Assembly: GCF_003418935.1 (NCBI RefSeq)
Contig: NZ_QVMT01000007.1
Coordinates: 1-64,000 of the forward strand
Length of the DNA: 64,000 nucleotides
Direction of reading: 5' to 3'
Origin: Emticicia sp. C21
GTDB lineage: Bacteria > Bacteroidota > Bacteroidia > Cytophagales > Spirosomataceae
The position numbers and the translations under genes are program-made. Below the pieces are notes generated by a model. That model saw only the letters and a list, made by a program, of their open reading frames with translations, was not told where the DNA came from and made no database searches. Every line of letters starts with the position of its first letter. Position 1 is the first letter of the stretch. Positions 34,633 to 43,231 of the stretch are shown piece by piece.

Positions 34633-35124
34633 ATGGCAGTTTTCAACTTAACAGTAAATAATAAAAAAGTGAAAGTGGATGTCGAGCCAGATATGCCACT
34701 TCTTTGGGTTATCCGTGATTTTGTTGGCTTAAAAGGAACCAAATTTGGCTGCGGAATGGCCATGTGCGGTGCCTGCACCGTTCATCTGAATGGTCAACCT
34801 ATCCGTTCGTGTCAGACACCTATCTCAACTGTTGCCAAAAATGCCAAAATAACAACAGTTGAAGGCATTGGTGAAGTACAACTTCACGCAGTTCAGCAAG
34901 CCTGGATTGATGAGCAGGTTCCTCAATGTGGTTATTGTCAGTCTGGGCAAATCATGTCGGCGGTAGCTTTGTTAAAAACTACACCCAATCCTACGGATGA
35001 AGACATTGATGCAGCGATGAGCGGTAATCTTTGCCGTTGCGGTACGTATGACCGTATCCGTAGAGCCATTCACAAAGCATCTGACACCATGAAAGCCGGA
35101 GCAGGTGTGGGTGGAGGCAAATAA
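34633..35124 (+). CDS. 2Fe-2S subunit of a xanthine-dehydrogenase-family Mo oxidoreductase (IorA-like)
   Basis: This 163-residue subunit carries two 2Fe-2S clusters. The plant-type cluster has C40, C45, C48 and C60 ([12 protein letters not shown]). The second cluster has C99-G-Y-C102 and C134-R-C136 (QCGYCQSGQ and [11 protein letters not shown]). It matches the small subunit of isoquinoline 1-oxidoreductase and similar aldehyde dehydrogenases. It lacks a signal peptide and is probably exported with the Tat-signal large subunit at 35148, which begins 23 nt downstream. The substrate is unknown. Confidence 0.9.
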   Translation: MAVFNLTVNNKKVKVDVEPDMPLLWVIRDFVGLKGTKFGCGMAMCGACTVHLNGQPIRSCQTPISTVAKNAKITTVEGIGEVQLHAVQQAWIDEQVPQCGYCQSGQIMSAVALLKTTPNPTDEDIDAAMSGNLCRCGTYDRIRRAIHKASDTMKAGAGVGGGK

Positions 35125-35147
35125 TCTAACCTATTTACTACGAAAAA

Positions 35148-37310
35148 ATGACAAATATTATGACTTCAAGACGCAATTTCTTAAAAACTTCAAGTTTAAC
35201 TACTTTTGGTTTTGCCTTGGGAGTATCTTCTTTCGCCAAAGATGCTACACTCAAAAAGATAACTCCTGCCATCGTAAGTCTCGAAATAAATCCTTTTATT
35301 ATTATTGACACTGCCGGAAATATCACATTGGTGAACCCTCGTCCTGATATGGGACAAGGTTCAACGCAGGCAGTTCCGTCACTCTTAGCCGAAGAACTGG
35401 AAGTAAGTCTGGATAAAGTGAAGATTGTACAAAGTGATGGCAAAGGAAAATATGGCAACCAGACCTCAGGTGGCAGTAGCTCAGTAAGAGCCTTGTGGCA
35501 ACCTATCCGCAAAGCCGGAGCTGCCGCCCGCGAGATGCTTACCCAGACTGCCGCCAAACGTTGGAATGTTTCAGCGACGGAATGTTTTGCACAAGACGGT
35601 AAAATTGTGCATCGTGGAAGTAATAAAAGCTTTACTTATGGCGAATTAGCGGATGATGCTTCAAAATTAGAAATTCCAAAAAATCCTAAACTAAAAGAAG
35701 CCAAAGATTTCAAGATAATAGGTAAATACAATAAACGTCTCGATGTACCGGAGCGTGTAACAGGCAAAGCAGTTTATGGCTTGGATGTAGATGTGCCGGG
35801 CATGGTCTATGCCAGCATTGTACACTCGCCTATGCTTCATGGTAAAATCGCGTCTATTGATGATGCCGATACCAGGAAAGTAGCGGGGGTATTACAGGTA
35901 GTAAGAACCGAACGCCCGATGCCGCATCGCAAATCGGAAGCAGTGGCCGTAATTGCTACCAACTGGTGGGCAGCCCTAAAAGGCAAAAAAGCCTTGAAAG
36001 TACAATGGGATAATGGCGATTTTGAGAAAACCCTAAGTACACAAAAGTATTTTGAAGCTACTTATGCTGCTGCAAAAAAAGAGGGTATTAATTATGAAGA
36101 AAAAGGTGATTTTTCGGCAAAATATGCTTCTGCCTCAAAAAAGATAGAATCCAGTTACGAAACTCCATTCTTATCCCATGCGCCTATTGAGCCTGAAAAT
36201 GCCATTGTACATGTCAAAGACGATGGCACCATAGAAATATGGGCACCAGTACAAGGACCGGATTGGGCATTGAGAGATGTATGCGGATACATGAATGTAA
36301 AGCCTGAACAGGTAAAAATCAATGTAACACTTTTAGGTGGTGCATTTGGCAGAAAAGCCTATCACGATTTTCTTTTAGAGGCTTGCCATCTATCAAAAGA
36401 ATTGAAAAAACCTGTAAAGGTTATCTGGACACGTGAAGATGATATTACACAAGGGCCGTATCGTCCGGGTATGCTGAGCCATATGCAAGGATTTGTGGAA
36501 GAAGGCAAAATTACCGGATTCCATCACCATGCTATTGGGGAGTCTATTGCAGGGCAGGTATTTAAAGGATTAAAAGACGATGAAGCCGACCCTTGGTTAA
36601 CTGGGGAGATAAGCCCCGAAAACAGCAAATACAACTTTGCTACGGCCTCAAAAATAAGCTGGACAAACGTAAAAACCGACATCCCCGTTGTATGGTGGCG
36701 CTCGGTATATGCTTCAAACTTTGGTTGGGGACAAGAATGCTTCATAGATGAATTGGCACATCTGGCAGGTAAAGACCCTTTGCAAGCCAGACTGGATATT
36801 TTAACTGACGAACGTTTCAGAAAAGTGCTGGAGACACTGGCCGAAAAAGCCAACTGGAACGAAAAACTACCAGCCGGACAAGGCAAAGGTATAGCCGTGT
36901 TCCGTTCGTTTGATAGTATTTCAGCCGCTTGCGTTACAGTAAGCAAAAAAGAAAACGGTGTTAATATTGATAAAGTAGTATCGGTAATTGATTGTGGCTA
37001 CTATGTAAACCCCGATAACGTAAAAGCGCAGACTGAGGGGAATATTGTGATGGGTCTGACAGCCGCTATTAAAGATGGTATCACCTTTACTAATGGCGTT
37101 TGCGACCAGACCAATTTCCATCAGTTTAACCTGATGCGCATCAATGAAACACCAAAAATGGAAATCCATATCATTGATAGTGGAGCCAATCCGGGTGGTG
37201 TGGGTGAGCCGGGCTTACCTCCTATTGCTCCGGCATTAGGTAATGCCATTTTTGCAGCCACGGGCAAACGCATACGTAAATTGCCTTTTGATATTACGAA
37301 TCTTGCTTAG
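35148..37310 (+). CDS. Mo-binding large subunit of a xanthine-dehydrogenase-family oxidoreductase (IorB-like), Tat-exported
   Basis: This 720-residue subunit has a Tat signal with SRRNFLK (residues 7-13) and a hydrophobic stretch to about residue 30. Mo-cofactor motifs include [31 protein letters not shown] and the catalytic Glu in [13 protein letters not shown] (about E687). The fold matches the isoquinoline 1-oxidoreductase beta branch, not cytoplasmic xanthine dehydrogenase. Electrons pass to the 2Fe-2S subunit just upstream and probably on to a cytochrome that is not encoded here. No XdhC-type chaperone is adjacent. An alternative start at 35160 is possible and keeps the Tat motif. The physiological substrate is unknown. 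Confidence 0.92.
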   Translation: MTNIMTSRRNFLKTSSLTTFGFALGVSSFAKDATLKKITPAIVSLEINPFIIIDTAGNITLVNPRPDMGQGSTQAVPSLLAEELEVSLDKVKIVQSDGKGKYGNQTSGGSSSVRALWQPIRKAGAAAREMLTQTAAKRWNVSATECFAQDGKIVHRGSNKSFTYGELADDASKLEIPKNPKLKEAKDFKIIGKYNKRLDVPERVTGKAVYGLDVDVPGMVYASIVHSPMLHGKIASIDDADTRKVAGVLQVVRTERPMPHRKSEAVAVIATNWWAALKGKKALKVQWDNGDFEKTLSTQKYFEATYAAAKKEGINYEEKGDFSAKYASASKKIESSYETPFLSHAPIEPENAIVHVKDDGTIEIWAPVQGPDWALRDVCGYMNVKPEQVKINVTLLGGAFGRKAYHDFLLEACHLSKELKKPVKVIWTREDDITQGPYRPGMLSHMQGFVEEGKITGFHHHAIGESIAGQVFKGLKDDEADPWLTGEISPENSKYNFATASKISWTNVKTDIPVVWWRSVYASNFGWGQECFIDELAHLAGKDPLQARLDILTDERFRKVLETLAEKANWNEKLPAGQGKGIAVFRSFDSISAACVTVSKKENGVNIDKVVSVIDCGYYVNPDNVKAQTEGNIVMGLTAAIKDGITFTNGVCDQTNFHQFNLMRINETPKMEIHIIDSGANPGGVGEPGLPPIAPALGNAIFAATGKRIRKLPFDITNLA

Positions 37311-37322
37311 TGTAGTATATTT

Positions 37323-37351
37323 AAGGGCAGAAATCAAATTCTGCCCTTTTT
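37323..37351 (+). terminator. Intrinsic terminator
   Basis: AAGGGCAGAA and TTCTGCCCTT form a 10-bp stem around ATCAAA with a following T-run, after the Mo-enzyme operon. Confidence 0.9.
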
Positions 37352-37380
37352 ATTGATTAAATGCACTAAACATTGCTCCA

Positions 37381-37953
37381 ATGTCTACTACCCTACTCAG
37401 CCACATCAAGAGATACATTGAATTAGACGAACAGGAAGAAAAGACTATACTGGCTTGTGTACAAAGCCTACATATAAAAAAGAAAGAATATTTATTAAAA
37501 GAAGGACAGATTTGCAAAGCCAGTTATTTTGTTGAAAAAGGTTGTTTGCGAATGTTTTTTGTTAGCGATAAAGGTGATGAACATACCAATAATTTCGCAC
37601 TTGAAAACTGGTGGTTGAGTGACTATTCTACTCTATTAACCCAAAAACCTTCACTGTTTTATATTCAGGCAATTGAGAACTCCGATATCCTTGTACTTAC
37701 TACTGAACAACAAGAAGTATTATCTAAAGAAATCCCTAAAATTGAACGATATTTCAGACTCATTCTACAAAGAGCATACGGCGCTTCACAAATACGTTTC
37801 AAACATACTTACAATCTTTCAAGAGAAGATATGTACCGCAATTTTCTGGGACTTCATCCTGAGTTTGTCAATCGTGTGCCGCAATATATGTTGGCTTCTT
37901 ATCTGGGTTTCACACCAGAGTATTTAAGCGAAATCCGTAAAAAAAAGATATAA
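37381..37953 (+). CDS. Crp/Fnr-family transcriptional regulator
   Basis: This 190-residue protein has a cyclic-nucleotide-binding-type beta barrel (LLKEGQICKASYFVEKGCLRMF, residues ~39-60) and a C-terminal winged helix region (PQYMLASYLGFTPEYLSEI) that fits the Bacteroidota Crp/Fnr branch. No Fe-S cysteine pattern of Fnr is visible. It is followed 78 nt later by an AhpD-like gene on the same strand. That arrangement is common in these genomes and makes the AhpD gene a likely target. Confidence 0.88.
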   Translation: MSTTLLSHIKRYIELDEQEEKTILACVQSLHIKKKEYLLKEGQICKASYFVEKGCLRMFFVSDKGDEHTNNFALENWWLSDYSTLLTQKPSLFYIQAIENSDILVLTTEQQEVLSKEIPKIERYFRLILQRAYGASQIRFKHTYNLSREDMYRNFLGLHPEFVNRVPQYMLASYLGFTPEYLSEIRKKKI

Positions 37954-38031
37954 GTTATCGTTTCTTAAACCTGTTTAAGTTTTTTCAGGCGTCTGCTGCC
38001 GACCTTTGTACTCATTAAAACACAAACAAAA

Positions 38032-38466
38032 ATGAGCACAAGAATCAATATCCAACAGGTTGAACCAGCAGCATTTAAAGCTATGTATGGACTCGCAAAT
38101 TATGTACAAAATTCACAGGTCAGCAAAATACATCAACATTTAATCAAGATAAAAGCCTCTATGATTAACGGCTGTGCTTTTTGTCTAAATATGCATACCC
38201 GCGAAGCTAAAAAAGATGGAGAAACCGAACAACGCATCTATTTATTAAGCGCCTGGCGAGAAACTACACTATACACAGAAGAAGAAAGAGCCATATTAGC
38301 CCTGACTGAAGAAATAACCTCAATTCAGAATCATGTTTCTGAAGAAACGTATAAAGCCGCTGAGCGCTTATTTGATGCGAATCATTTAGCACAAATTATT
38401 GTAGCTATTGTAGCCATTAATGCATGGAACAGAATAGCTATTACTACAGAATTGCCTCTGGATTAA
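38032..38466 (+). CDS. Carboxymuconolactone decarboxylase / AhpD-like peroxidase
   Basis: This 144-residue protein belongs to the AhpD-like family. The redox CxxC is C48-A-F-C51, followed by H55 in CLNMHTREA. These residues support alkyl hydroperoxidase-type chemistry. It is cytoplasmic. The upstream Crp/Fnr regulator probably controls it. A strong terminator follows at 38483, and the promoter of the next gene overlaps that hairpin. Confidence 0.88.
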   Translation: MSTRINIQQVEPAAFKAMYGLANYVQNSQVSKIHQHLIKIKASMINGCAFCLNMHTREAKKDGETEQRIYLLSAWRETTLYTEEERAILALTEEITSIQNHVSEETYKAAERLFDANHLAQIIVAIVAINAWNRIAITTELPLD

Positions 38467-38482
38467 CAAAATTTTAAATGTC

Positions 38483-38524
38483 CAAAAGCCGTAAGAAACA
38501 CGCATTCTTATGGCTTTTGTTTTT
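38483..38524 (+). terminator. Intrinsic terminator
   Basis: CAAAAGCCGTAAGAA and TTCTTATGGCTTTTG form a stem of about 14 bp with a following T-run. Confidence 0.9.
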
Positions 38525-38550
38525 ATATATGAATGCAATTATTACTTTTG
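38515..38550 (+). promoter_or_regulatory. Promoter of the fluoride-riboswitch transcript
   Basis: TTTG at 38516-38519 and TACTTTTG at 38543-38550 (TAnnTTTG) are 23 nt apart, the long end of the Bacteroidota range. Transcription would start near 38557, just ahead of the aptamer. The -33 box overlaps the terminator arm. Confidence 0.5.
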
Positions 38551-38562
38551 TATCGTAAGAAA

Positions 38563-38617
38563 AAGGAAATGGTGTCTTCCTAATTGAACCGCCTTAAACA
38601 AGCTGATGGCGCCTGAT
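38563..38617 (+). promoter_or_regulatory. Fluoride riboswitch (crcB motif) with an RBS-hiding hairpin
   Basis: The aptamer reads AAGGAAATGGTGTC then TTCCT, AACCGCC and GCTGATGGCGCCT, the ordered conserved blocks of the fluoride (crcB) motif. P1 forms between AGGAA and TTCCT. The pseudoknot-type pairing forms between GGTGTC and GGCGCC. The aptamer's 3' CCTGATT can instead pair with AATCAGG at 38638-38644 as part of a 12-bp hairpin (38612-38644). That hairpin would cover AGGA (38642-38645), just 5 nt before the ATG at 38651. Fluoride binding should hold the aptamer and free the start region, an ON switch. The gene downstream is a CLC-F-type antiporter, which fits. Confidence 0.85.
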
Positions 38618-38650
38618 TGTAAATGTCCCTAACATTTAATCAGGATTTGT

Positions 38651-39952
38651 ATGTCAAACAAAAATCAATCTCGCAAAATCATTCTCCAGATTCGTCTGTT
38701 TTTCAGACAATTCCCTGCTATTCCTTATTTATTCAAATGGATATTCATTAGTACAGTTATAGGTACTTGCATAGGTATTACGTCAGCCATCTTCTTACGC
38801 TCGCTTGATTGGGTAACGAATTTCAGAGAAACTCATCTATGGCTCATCGCCTTACTTCCCATTGGTGGCTTTGCTATTGGTTGGCTCTACCAACATTTAG
38901 GTACAGGCATTGAAGCAGGAAATAACTTATTGATAGATACCATCCATCAGCCACAGGAAATCATCCCATTCCGAATGGCGCCTTTTATTTATATAGGTAC
39001 ATTGGTTACCCACCTATTAGGAGGTTCAGCTGGAAGAGAAGGAACAGCCTTGCAAATGGCGGCTGCCATCGCCGACCAATTCACTAAACCTTTCAGATTA
39101 AATACAAATGAAAGAAAAATATTAATCATCGCGGCTATTGCAGCAGGTTTCGGATCTGTTTTCGGTACTCCTCTGGCCGGAGCAGTCTTTGGTTTAGAAT
39201 TTTTTCTGATAGGCAGACTCAGGTATGATGCTATCCTTCCAGCCTTTCTATCAGCCATCATCGCCGATTTAGTAACTAAACTATGTCAGGTGCAACACAC
39301 CGTTTATCATATTGATTTAGTACCTGATATATCTGCACTCACTCTATTATACGCTATCCTGACTGGTATAGCCGCAGGTGTATGTGCCGCAATTTTTAGT
39401 CGTACTATCCATTTCGTGAGTAGTCAATTTAAAAAATACATTAATTATGCTCCGCTCCGCCCTTTCATAGGAGGTATCATTGTAGTGCTTGGCATTTGGA
39501 TCATTGGTACTACCAAATACATTGGTTTAGGTATACCAACTATAGCTCAGGCCTTTAATGAGCCACTACCCGCTTATGATTTTGCACTTAAAATGGCTTT
39601 TACCATTCTTACTTTAGCAGCAGGTTTTAAAGGTGGCGAGGTAACTCCCCTATTCTTTATAGGTGCTACTTTGGGGAATACTTTATCTTATTTCATTCCA
39701 TTACCAATGGGTTTGCTCACAGGCATGGGCTTCGTAGCAGTCTTTGCCGGAGCTACTAATACCCCTCTCGCCTGTATGCTCATGGGCATAGAATTATTCG
39801 GCCATCAATGTGGCATTTACGTAGCAATTGCCTGCGTAGTAGCTTATTTATTATCAGGAAACACTACCATTTATCAAAAACAAATGATTGGCGAACCAAA
39901 ACATAGTAGATTTGCACATCTGAAAGGCAAACGCATGAATGAGTTGAAGTAA
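38651..39952 (+). CDS. CLC-F-type fluoride/proton antiporter
   Basis: This 433-residue CLC protein carries GGSAGREGTALQM (GREGT at G128-R129-E130-G131-T132), the signature of fluoride-exporting CLC-F proteins in place of the GREGP of chloride types. The first ion-binding loop reads GTGIEAGNNLLID (G90-N91-N92) rather than the canonical GSGIP, another CLC-F trait. The third motif GFKGGEVTPLFFIGA is present. A fluoride riboswitch lies immediately upstream, which strongly supports fluoride export. About ten membrane helices are predicted. It is monocistronic, with a palindromic repeat just downstream. Confidence 0.9.
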   Translation: MSNKNQSRKIILQIRLFFRQFPAIPYLFKWIFISTVIGTCIGITSAIFLRSLDWVTNFRETHLWLIALLPIGGFAIGWLYQHLGTGIEAGNNLLIDTIHQPQEIIPFRMAPFIYIGTLVTHLLGGSAGREGTALQMAAAIADQFTKPFRLNTNERKILIIAAIAAGFGSVFGTPLAGAVFGLEFFLIGRLRYDAILPAFLSAIIADLVTKLCQVQHTVYHIDLVPDISALTLLYAILTGIAAGVCAAIFSRTIHFVSSQFKKYINYAPLRPFIGGIIVVLGIWIIGTTKYIGLGIPTIAQAFNEPLPAYDFALKMAFTILTLAAGFKGGEVTPLFFIGATLGNTLSYFIPLPMGLLTGMGFVAVFAGATNTPLACMLMGIELFGHQCGIYVAIACVVAYLLSGNTTIYQKQMIGEPKHSRFAHLKGKRMNELK

Positions 39953-39959
39953 ACTTTAT

Positions 39960-40066
39960 TGTGTATCACGATTTTTCAAATCGTGCCTAAAAAGTCTCAG
40001 CAAAGGGATAGATTAATACAGTAGAATGATACATTGTCGGAACGATTAGAAAAATCGTCATACACA
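39960..40066. repeat. Nested palindrome element, copy 2 (REP/BIME-like)
   Basis: TGTGTATCACGATTTTTC plus AAATCGTG on the left mirrors AACGATTAGAAAAATCGT plus CATACACA on the right. This is the same design as 33279-33337 but with a 60-nt centre in place of 13 nt. It sits between the CLC-F gene and the CYTH gene. Confidence 0.75.
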
Positions 40067-40084
40067 AATACAAAGTATAGAAAT

Positions 40085-40552
40085 ATGGCATTAGAAATAG
40101 AAAGAAAATACTTAATCCATCAGGATAAATGGGATAATTTCCAAAAACCTGAGGGACAATTATTCAGGCAAGGCTACATTCTTAAAGACCCGGATAAAAC
40201 AATCCGGGTAAGAGTAACCAATACAACCGCTTATCTGACTATCAAAGGTGCTTCTTTGGGAGCAACCAGAACAGAGTTTGAATATGAAATTCCGAAACAA
40301 GAAGGGATAGAATTGTTAGATAACTTCGCAGTATCCGAGCTTTCTAAAATCAGATACAAAGTTCTTTATAGCAATAAATTGTGGGAAGTTGATGTATTTC
40401 TGGGAAATAATGAAGGCTTAATTGTAGCGGAAATAGAACTAGAAAGCGAAGAGGAATCTTTTGAATTACCCGAGTGGATAAACGTAGAAGTAACAGGAGA
40501 CAATAAATATTATAATTCAAACTTATCAGCCAATCCTTTTAAAAACTGGTAA
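40085..40552 (+). CDS. CYTH-domain protein (TTM-type phosphohydrolase)
   Basis: The ATG at 40085 gives a 155-residue CYTH protein starting MALEIERKYLI. The ExExK motif at residues 4-8 is the family signature. Alternating acidic and basic positions in the barrel (VRVTNTTAYLTIKG, YEIPKQEGIELLDN, VDVFLGNNEGLIVAEIELE) fit a triphosphate-tunnel enzyme. Family members hydrolyse tripolyphosphate or nucleotides. It leads a tight three-gene run with DUF6984 and metallopeptidase genes. Substrate unknown. Confidence 0.88.
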   Translation: MALEIERKYLIHQDKWDNFQKPEGQLFRQGYILKDPDKTIRVRVTNTTAYLTIKGASLGATRTEFEYEIPKQEGIELLDNFAVSELSKIRYKVLYSNKLWEVDVFLGNNEGLIVAEIELESEEESFELPEWINVEVTGDNKYYNSNLSANPFKNW

Positions 40553-40553
40553 T

Positions 40554-40895
40554 ATGAGCGAGAAAAGATTGATACGAGAAAATGAGAAAGAGTTAATCAA
40601 CTTTTTACTCACACAAATACATCCGAATCCTGCTGATTATCCCTATGATGAGTATGTAGACGAATATGAGGGCGGAAAAATGGGTAGCATTAGCTTAGGT
40701 GGTGATGTCAATGGCTATGCCGGAGATTTGATTCAGGTAGAATACACCGATATAGATGGCACGCCTGTGGTAATTACCTTAACCAAAGATCATCAGAATC
40801 GCCTGCTTGATTTAGACTTCTGGAAAGTTGATTTTTCTAAATTGCTTGAGTATCCAACACCAGATAAAGTAACTATCAGAACACCAGAATCATGA
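40554..40895 (+). CDS. DUF6984 family protein
   Basis: This 113-residue soluble protein starts 1 nt after the CYTH stop. It overlaps the metallopeptidase start by 4 nt (ATGA), so it is the middle gene of an operon. The sequence RLIRENEKELINFLL, the glycine-rich GGDVNGYAGDLIQVEYTD and the C-terminal DFWKVDFSKLL fit DUF6984, which has no known function. Cytoplasmic. Confidence 0.72.
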   Translation: MSEKRLIRENEKELINFLLTQIHPNPADYPYDEYVDEYEGGKMGSISLGGDVNGYAGDLIQVEYTDIDGTPVVITLTKDHQNRLLDLDFWKVDFSKLLEYPTPDKVTIRTPES

Positions 40896-41680
40896 AACTC
40901 ACAAATAGATTTCTCTTGATTTCAGGCTTAAGTCTCATCTCATTCAGTTGGGTAGCTTTGCCAATCGAATGGCTAACTGAAAAACATGAGCAATATACTT
41001 TGCATTATACAAGCGTCGACCTGCAAAATAAAGATGATTATAATGTAATTCTTGAAAAAGGCATTAAATCAGTTGAGTCTTTTCTAAAATCTCCATTCAA
41101 AAATACCTTTGCCGTCTATATTCATCCTAATCGAGCCTCTTTAGATACCCAATGGCAAAAAGACTGGGGCATGCCTGATTTTAAATCTGAATGTTGGATG
41201 GTAGCTAGCGGTATAGCCACTAAACTGGATATGATTTCACCCAAAAGATGGAGCACAGAAGCCTGTGAACATAATTATAACGAGATAGCAAAAACCCAGA
41301 ACCTGATTACGCATGAACTCTTCCATGTCTATCATGGGCAACTCAATGCGAGTCCTGATTTTAGCAATACCGATAAGATTGATTGGTTTGTGGAAGGGTT
41401 TGCTACCTACGCATCAGGGCAATGCGATGACGATAGAATCAAAGAAATCAAAAAGGCTATTGCAGAAAATAAAATTCCTGTTTCGTTAGATAATTTCTGG
41501 ACAGGTAAGTTAAAATATGGTCTTTCCGGCTCAGTGGTAATGTATATTGACCAAAAATATGGGAGAGAAAAACTAAAAGCACTTTTAGTCTTCAATAAAA
41601 AATCTGACATACTCAACCAATTAGCTGTCAGCGAAGAAGATTTGATTAAAAACTGGAAGCAATATATCAATAACCTTTAA
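40892..41680 (+). CDS. HExxH metallopeptidase-like protein, exported
   Basis: This 262-residue protein has a hydrophobic leader (residues 6-27) and the zinc motif H141-E142-L-F-H145 in ITHELFHVYHGQ. A third-ligand Glu lies in WFVEGFATYASG (E168). This is the gluzincin-like peptidase-MA pattern of PF13485. The first 100 residues are less conserved. It overlaps the DUF6984 gene by 4 nt. The target is unknown and may be extracytoplasmic. Confidence 0.75.
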   Translation: MKLTNRFLLISGLSLISFSWVALPIEWLTEKHEQYTLHYTSVDLQNKDDYNVILEKGIKSVESFLKSPFKNTFAVYIHPNRASLDTQWQKDWGMPDFKSECWMVASGIATKLDMISPKRWSTEACEHNYNEIAKTQNLITHELFHVYHGQLNASPDFSNTDKIDWFVEGFATYASGQCDDDRIKEIKKAIAENKIPVSLDNFWTGKLKYGLSGSVVMYIDQKYGREKLKALLVFNKKSDILNQLAVSEEDLIKNWKQYINNL

Positions 41681-41691
41681 GTCTTTCTGTC

Positions 41692-42675
41692 TCAGAAAAG
41701 CGCACTGCGGTTATACTTATTTTTATAGGCAATAGGCGATAATCCCGTTACTTTTTTAAAAGTACTTCTGAATGCCTTATTGTCGGTATAGCCTACGTCA
41801 AACATCACCTCTGTGATATTCTTCCGGCTGGTTTCAAAGTGTTTTTTGGCCGCTTCAATTTTTACCCGCTGAATATATTCCATCACTGTATTATTAGTAG
41901 CTTTCTTGAAGCGGCGTTCCAGACTTCTACGACCAATGGCAAACATATCAGACAACTGGTCCAGCGTGATTTTATCCTCAAAATTTTTCTCTATAAAATC
42001 CTGTGCTTTTTTCACAGCATCGTCCTCATGACCCTTTTGTCCATTGAATATCATAAACGATGCCTGGCTATTTCTTTCAATATCAATGGCAAAATACTTG
42101 GCAGCCTTAATTGCCATATCACGATTCACGAATTTCTCTACTAAATGCAATAGCAGATTCCAGTAAGAACTGGCTCCCCCACTCGAATATAGTCCCTGAT
42201 CTTCTGTTATAATCTTGTCATCAACCAATTCTATTTCCGGAAACATCGTTCTGAACTCATTAGCAAATAACCAATGTGTCGAGCATCTCTTTCCATTTAG
42301 CAAGCCAGTTGATGCCAGTAAAAATGCCCCTATGCACAGGCTCACTATTTCTGCGCCGTCTTCGTATTGTTGCACAATCCAGGGTAGAAAACCCTTATTC
42401 ATTTCCAGAGTAGTTGCTATATCGCCACTTATGGCAGGTACAAATACCAGATCAGTTTGTTTCACTTCATCGATGGTAGCATCGGCATGCACTGTAAATA
42501 AATTATCATGGAGTTTTACTTCCTTAGTTAACCCAACCATTTGCACATTAAATGCCGCAGGTTTTCCTGCCATCTGAAGAAATTGATTAACCGACGTGAA
42601 AATATTACGGGGGTCGTTGATAGCAGCTAATACTGCATTTTCTGGAATCAGAATCGTGATATTTTTCATAGGCAT
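41692..42675 (-). CDS. GlxA-type transcriptional regulator (DJ-1/PfpI domain plus AraC HTH)
   Basis: This 327-residue protein joins a DJ-1/PfpI-like domain (VFVPAISGDIATTLEMNKG, EIVSLCIGAFLLASTGLLNG, residues ~75-130) to a C-terminal AraC-type double HTH (LSDMFAIGRRSLERRFKK and GYTDNKAFRSTFKKVTGLSP). GlxA-type regulators often sense a small metabolite through the DJ-1 cysteine pocket, and the Cys here is in SLCIGAF. It is convergent with the metallopeptidase gene and divergent from the pentapeptide gene. A second paralogue at 44201 flanks the same enzyme set. Confidence 0.88.
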   Translation of the reverse strand: MPMKNITILIPENAVLAAINDPRNIFTSVNQFLQMAGKPAAFNVQMVGLTKEVKLHDNLFTVHADATIDEVKQTDLVFVPAISGDIATTLEMNKGFLPWIVQQYEDGAEIVSLCIGAFLLASTGLLNGKRCSTHWLFANEFRTMFPEIELVDDKIITEDQGLYSSGGASSYWNLLLHLVEKFVNRDMAIKAAKYFAIDIERNSQASFMIFNGQKGHEDDAVKKAQDFIEKNFEDKITLDQLSDMFAIGRRSLERRFKKATNNTVMEYIQRVKIEAAKKHFETSRKNITEVMFDVGYTDNKAFRSTFKKVTGLSPIAYKNKYNRSALF

Positions 42676-42730
42676 GAAGGCAAAATAGAATGGCGGATTT
42701 GACCCTTTTATTGTCGTTTTTACACCAGTT

Positions 42731-42757
42731 CAAAGTTAATAAATCCGCCTAATTTTG
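42731..42757. promoter_or_regulatory. Overlapping divergent -7 elements (GlxA-1 and pentapeptide genes)
   Basis: On the plus strand TAATTTTG (42750-42757) fits TAnnTTTG, 28 nt before the pentapeptide ATG. On the minus strand TAACTTTG (complement of CAAAGTTA at 42731-42738) fits it for the GlxA gene. Neither has a perfect -33 box, so both are tentative. Confidence 0.35.
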
Positions 42758-42784
42758 TTCATATAAATCAAAATATTTTACATT

Positions 42785-43198
42785 ATGAGCCTTATTGATA
42801 TTGATTACACCAAAAACATACTTACGGTAAAAGATGTCTGCATTGATAATTCTACTTTCAATTGCGTAAGTCTGCAAAATCTGACTTTCAATGATGTTAA
42901 TTTAAATGGCACCAGGATTACCAATGCCAATATGAGTAATATTGAAATTGAGGGCGCAAGTTTGGGAGGTGCTTATATCCATAATATTGGAATGCCTCCT
43001 GAGGACCACCCTGCCTATGACCCTGATGCCAAGCATCCTCCGGTAAGATTTGAAGACTGCGATTTTGAAGCGAGCACCATTACTAATTGCAATCTGGCTC
43101 ATGTAGCCATTAATGACTGTAATCTGAAAGGCATGACCATCAACGGGATTCCAGTTGAAACTTTATTAGAAAAATTCACACAAAGTAAGACTCAATAA
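42785..43198 (+). CDS. Pentapeptide-repeat protein
   Basis: This 137-residue protein shows A(D/N)LxX-type five-residue steps (NLTFNDVNLNGTRITNANMSN and CDFEASTITNCNLAHVAINDC). These give a right-handed quadrilateral beta helix. A loop with PEDHPAYDPDAKHPPV interrupts the helix in the middle. Cytoplasmic. It leads into a DHFR-like gene 33 nt later. Function is unknown. Some pentapeptide proteins mimic DNA, but that is not indicated here. Confidence 0.8.
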   Translation: MSLIDIDYTKNILTVKDVCIDNSTFNCVSLQNLTFNDVNLNGTRITNANMSNIEIEGASLGGAYIHNIGMPPEDHPAYDPDAKHPPVRFEDCDFEASTITNCNLAHVAINDCNLKGMTINGIPVETLLEKFTQSKTQ

Positions 43199-43231
43199 AT
43201 TCACTTTTTCTAACTTTAACAATACACACAC

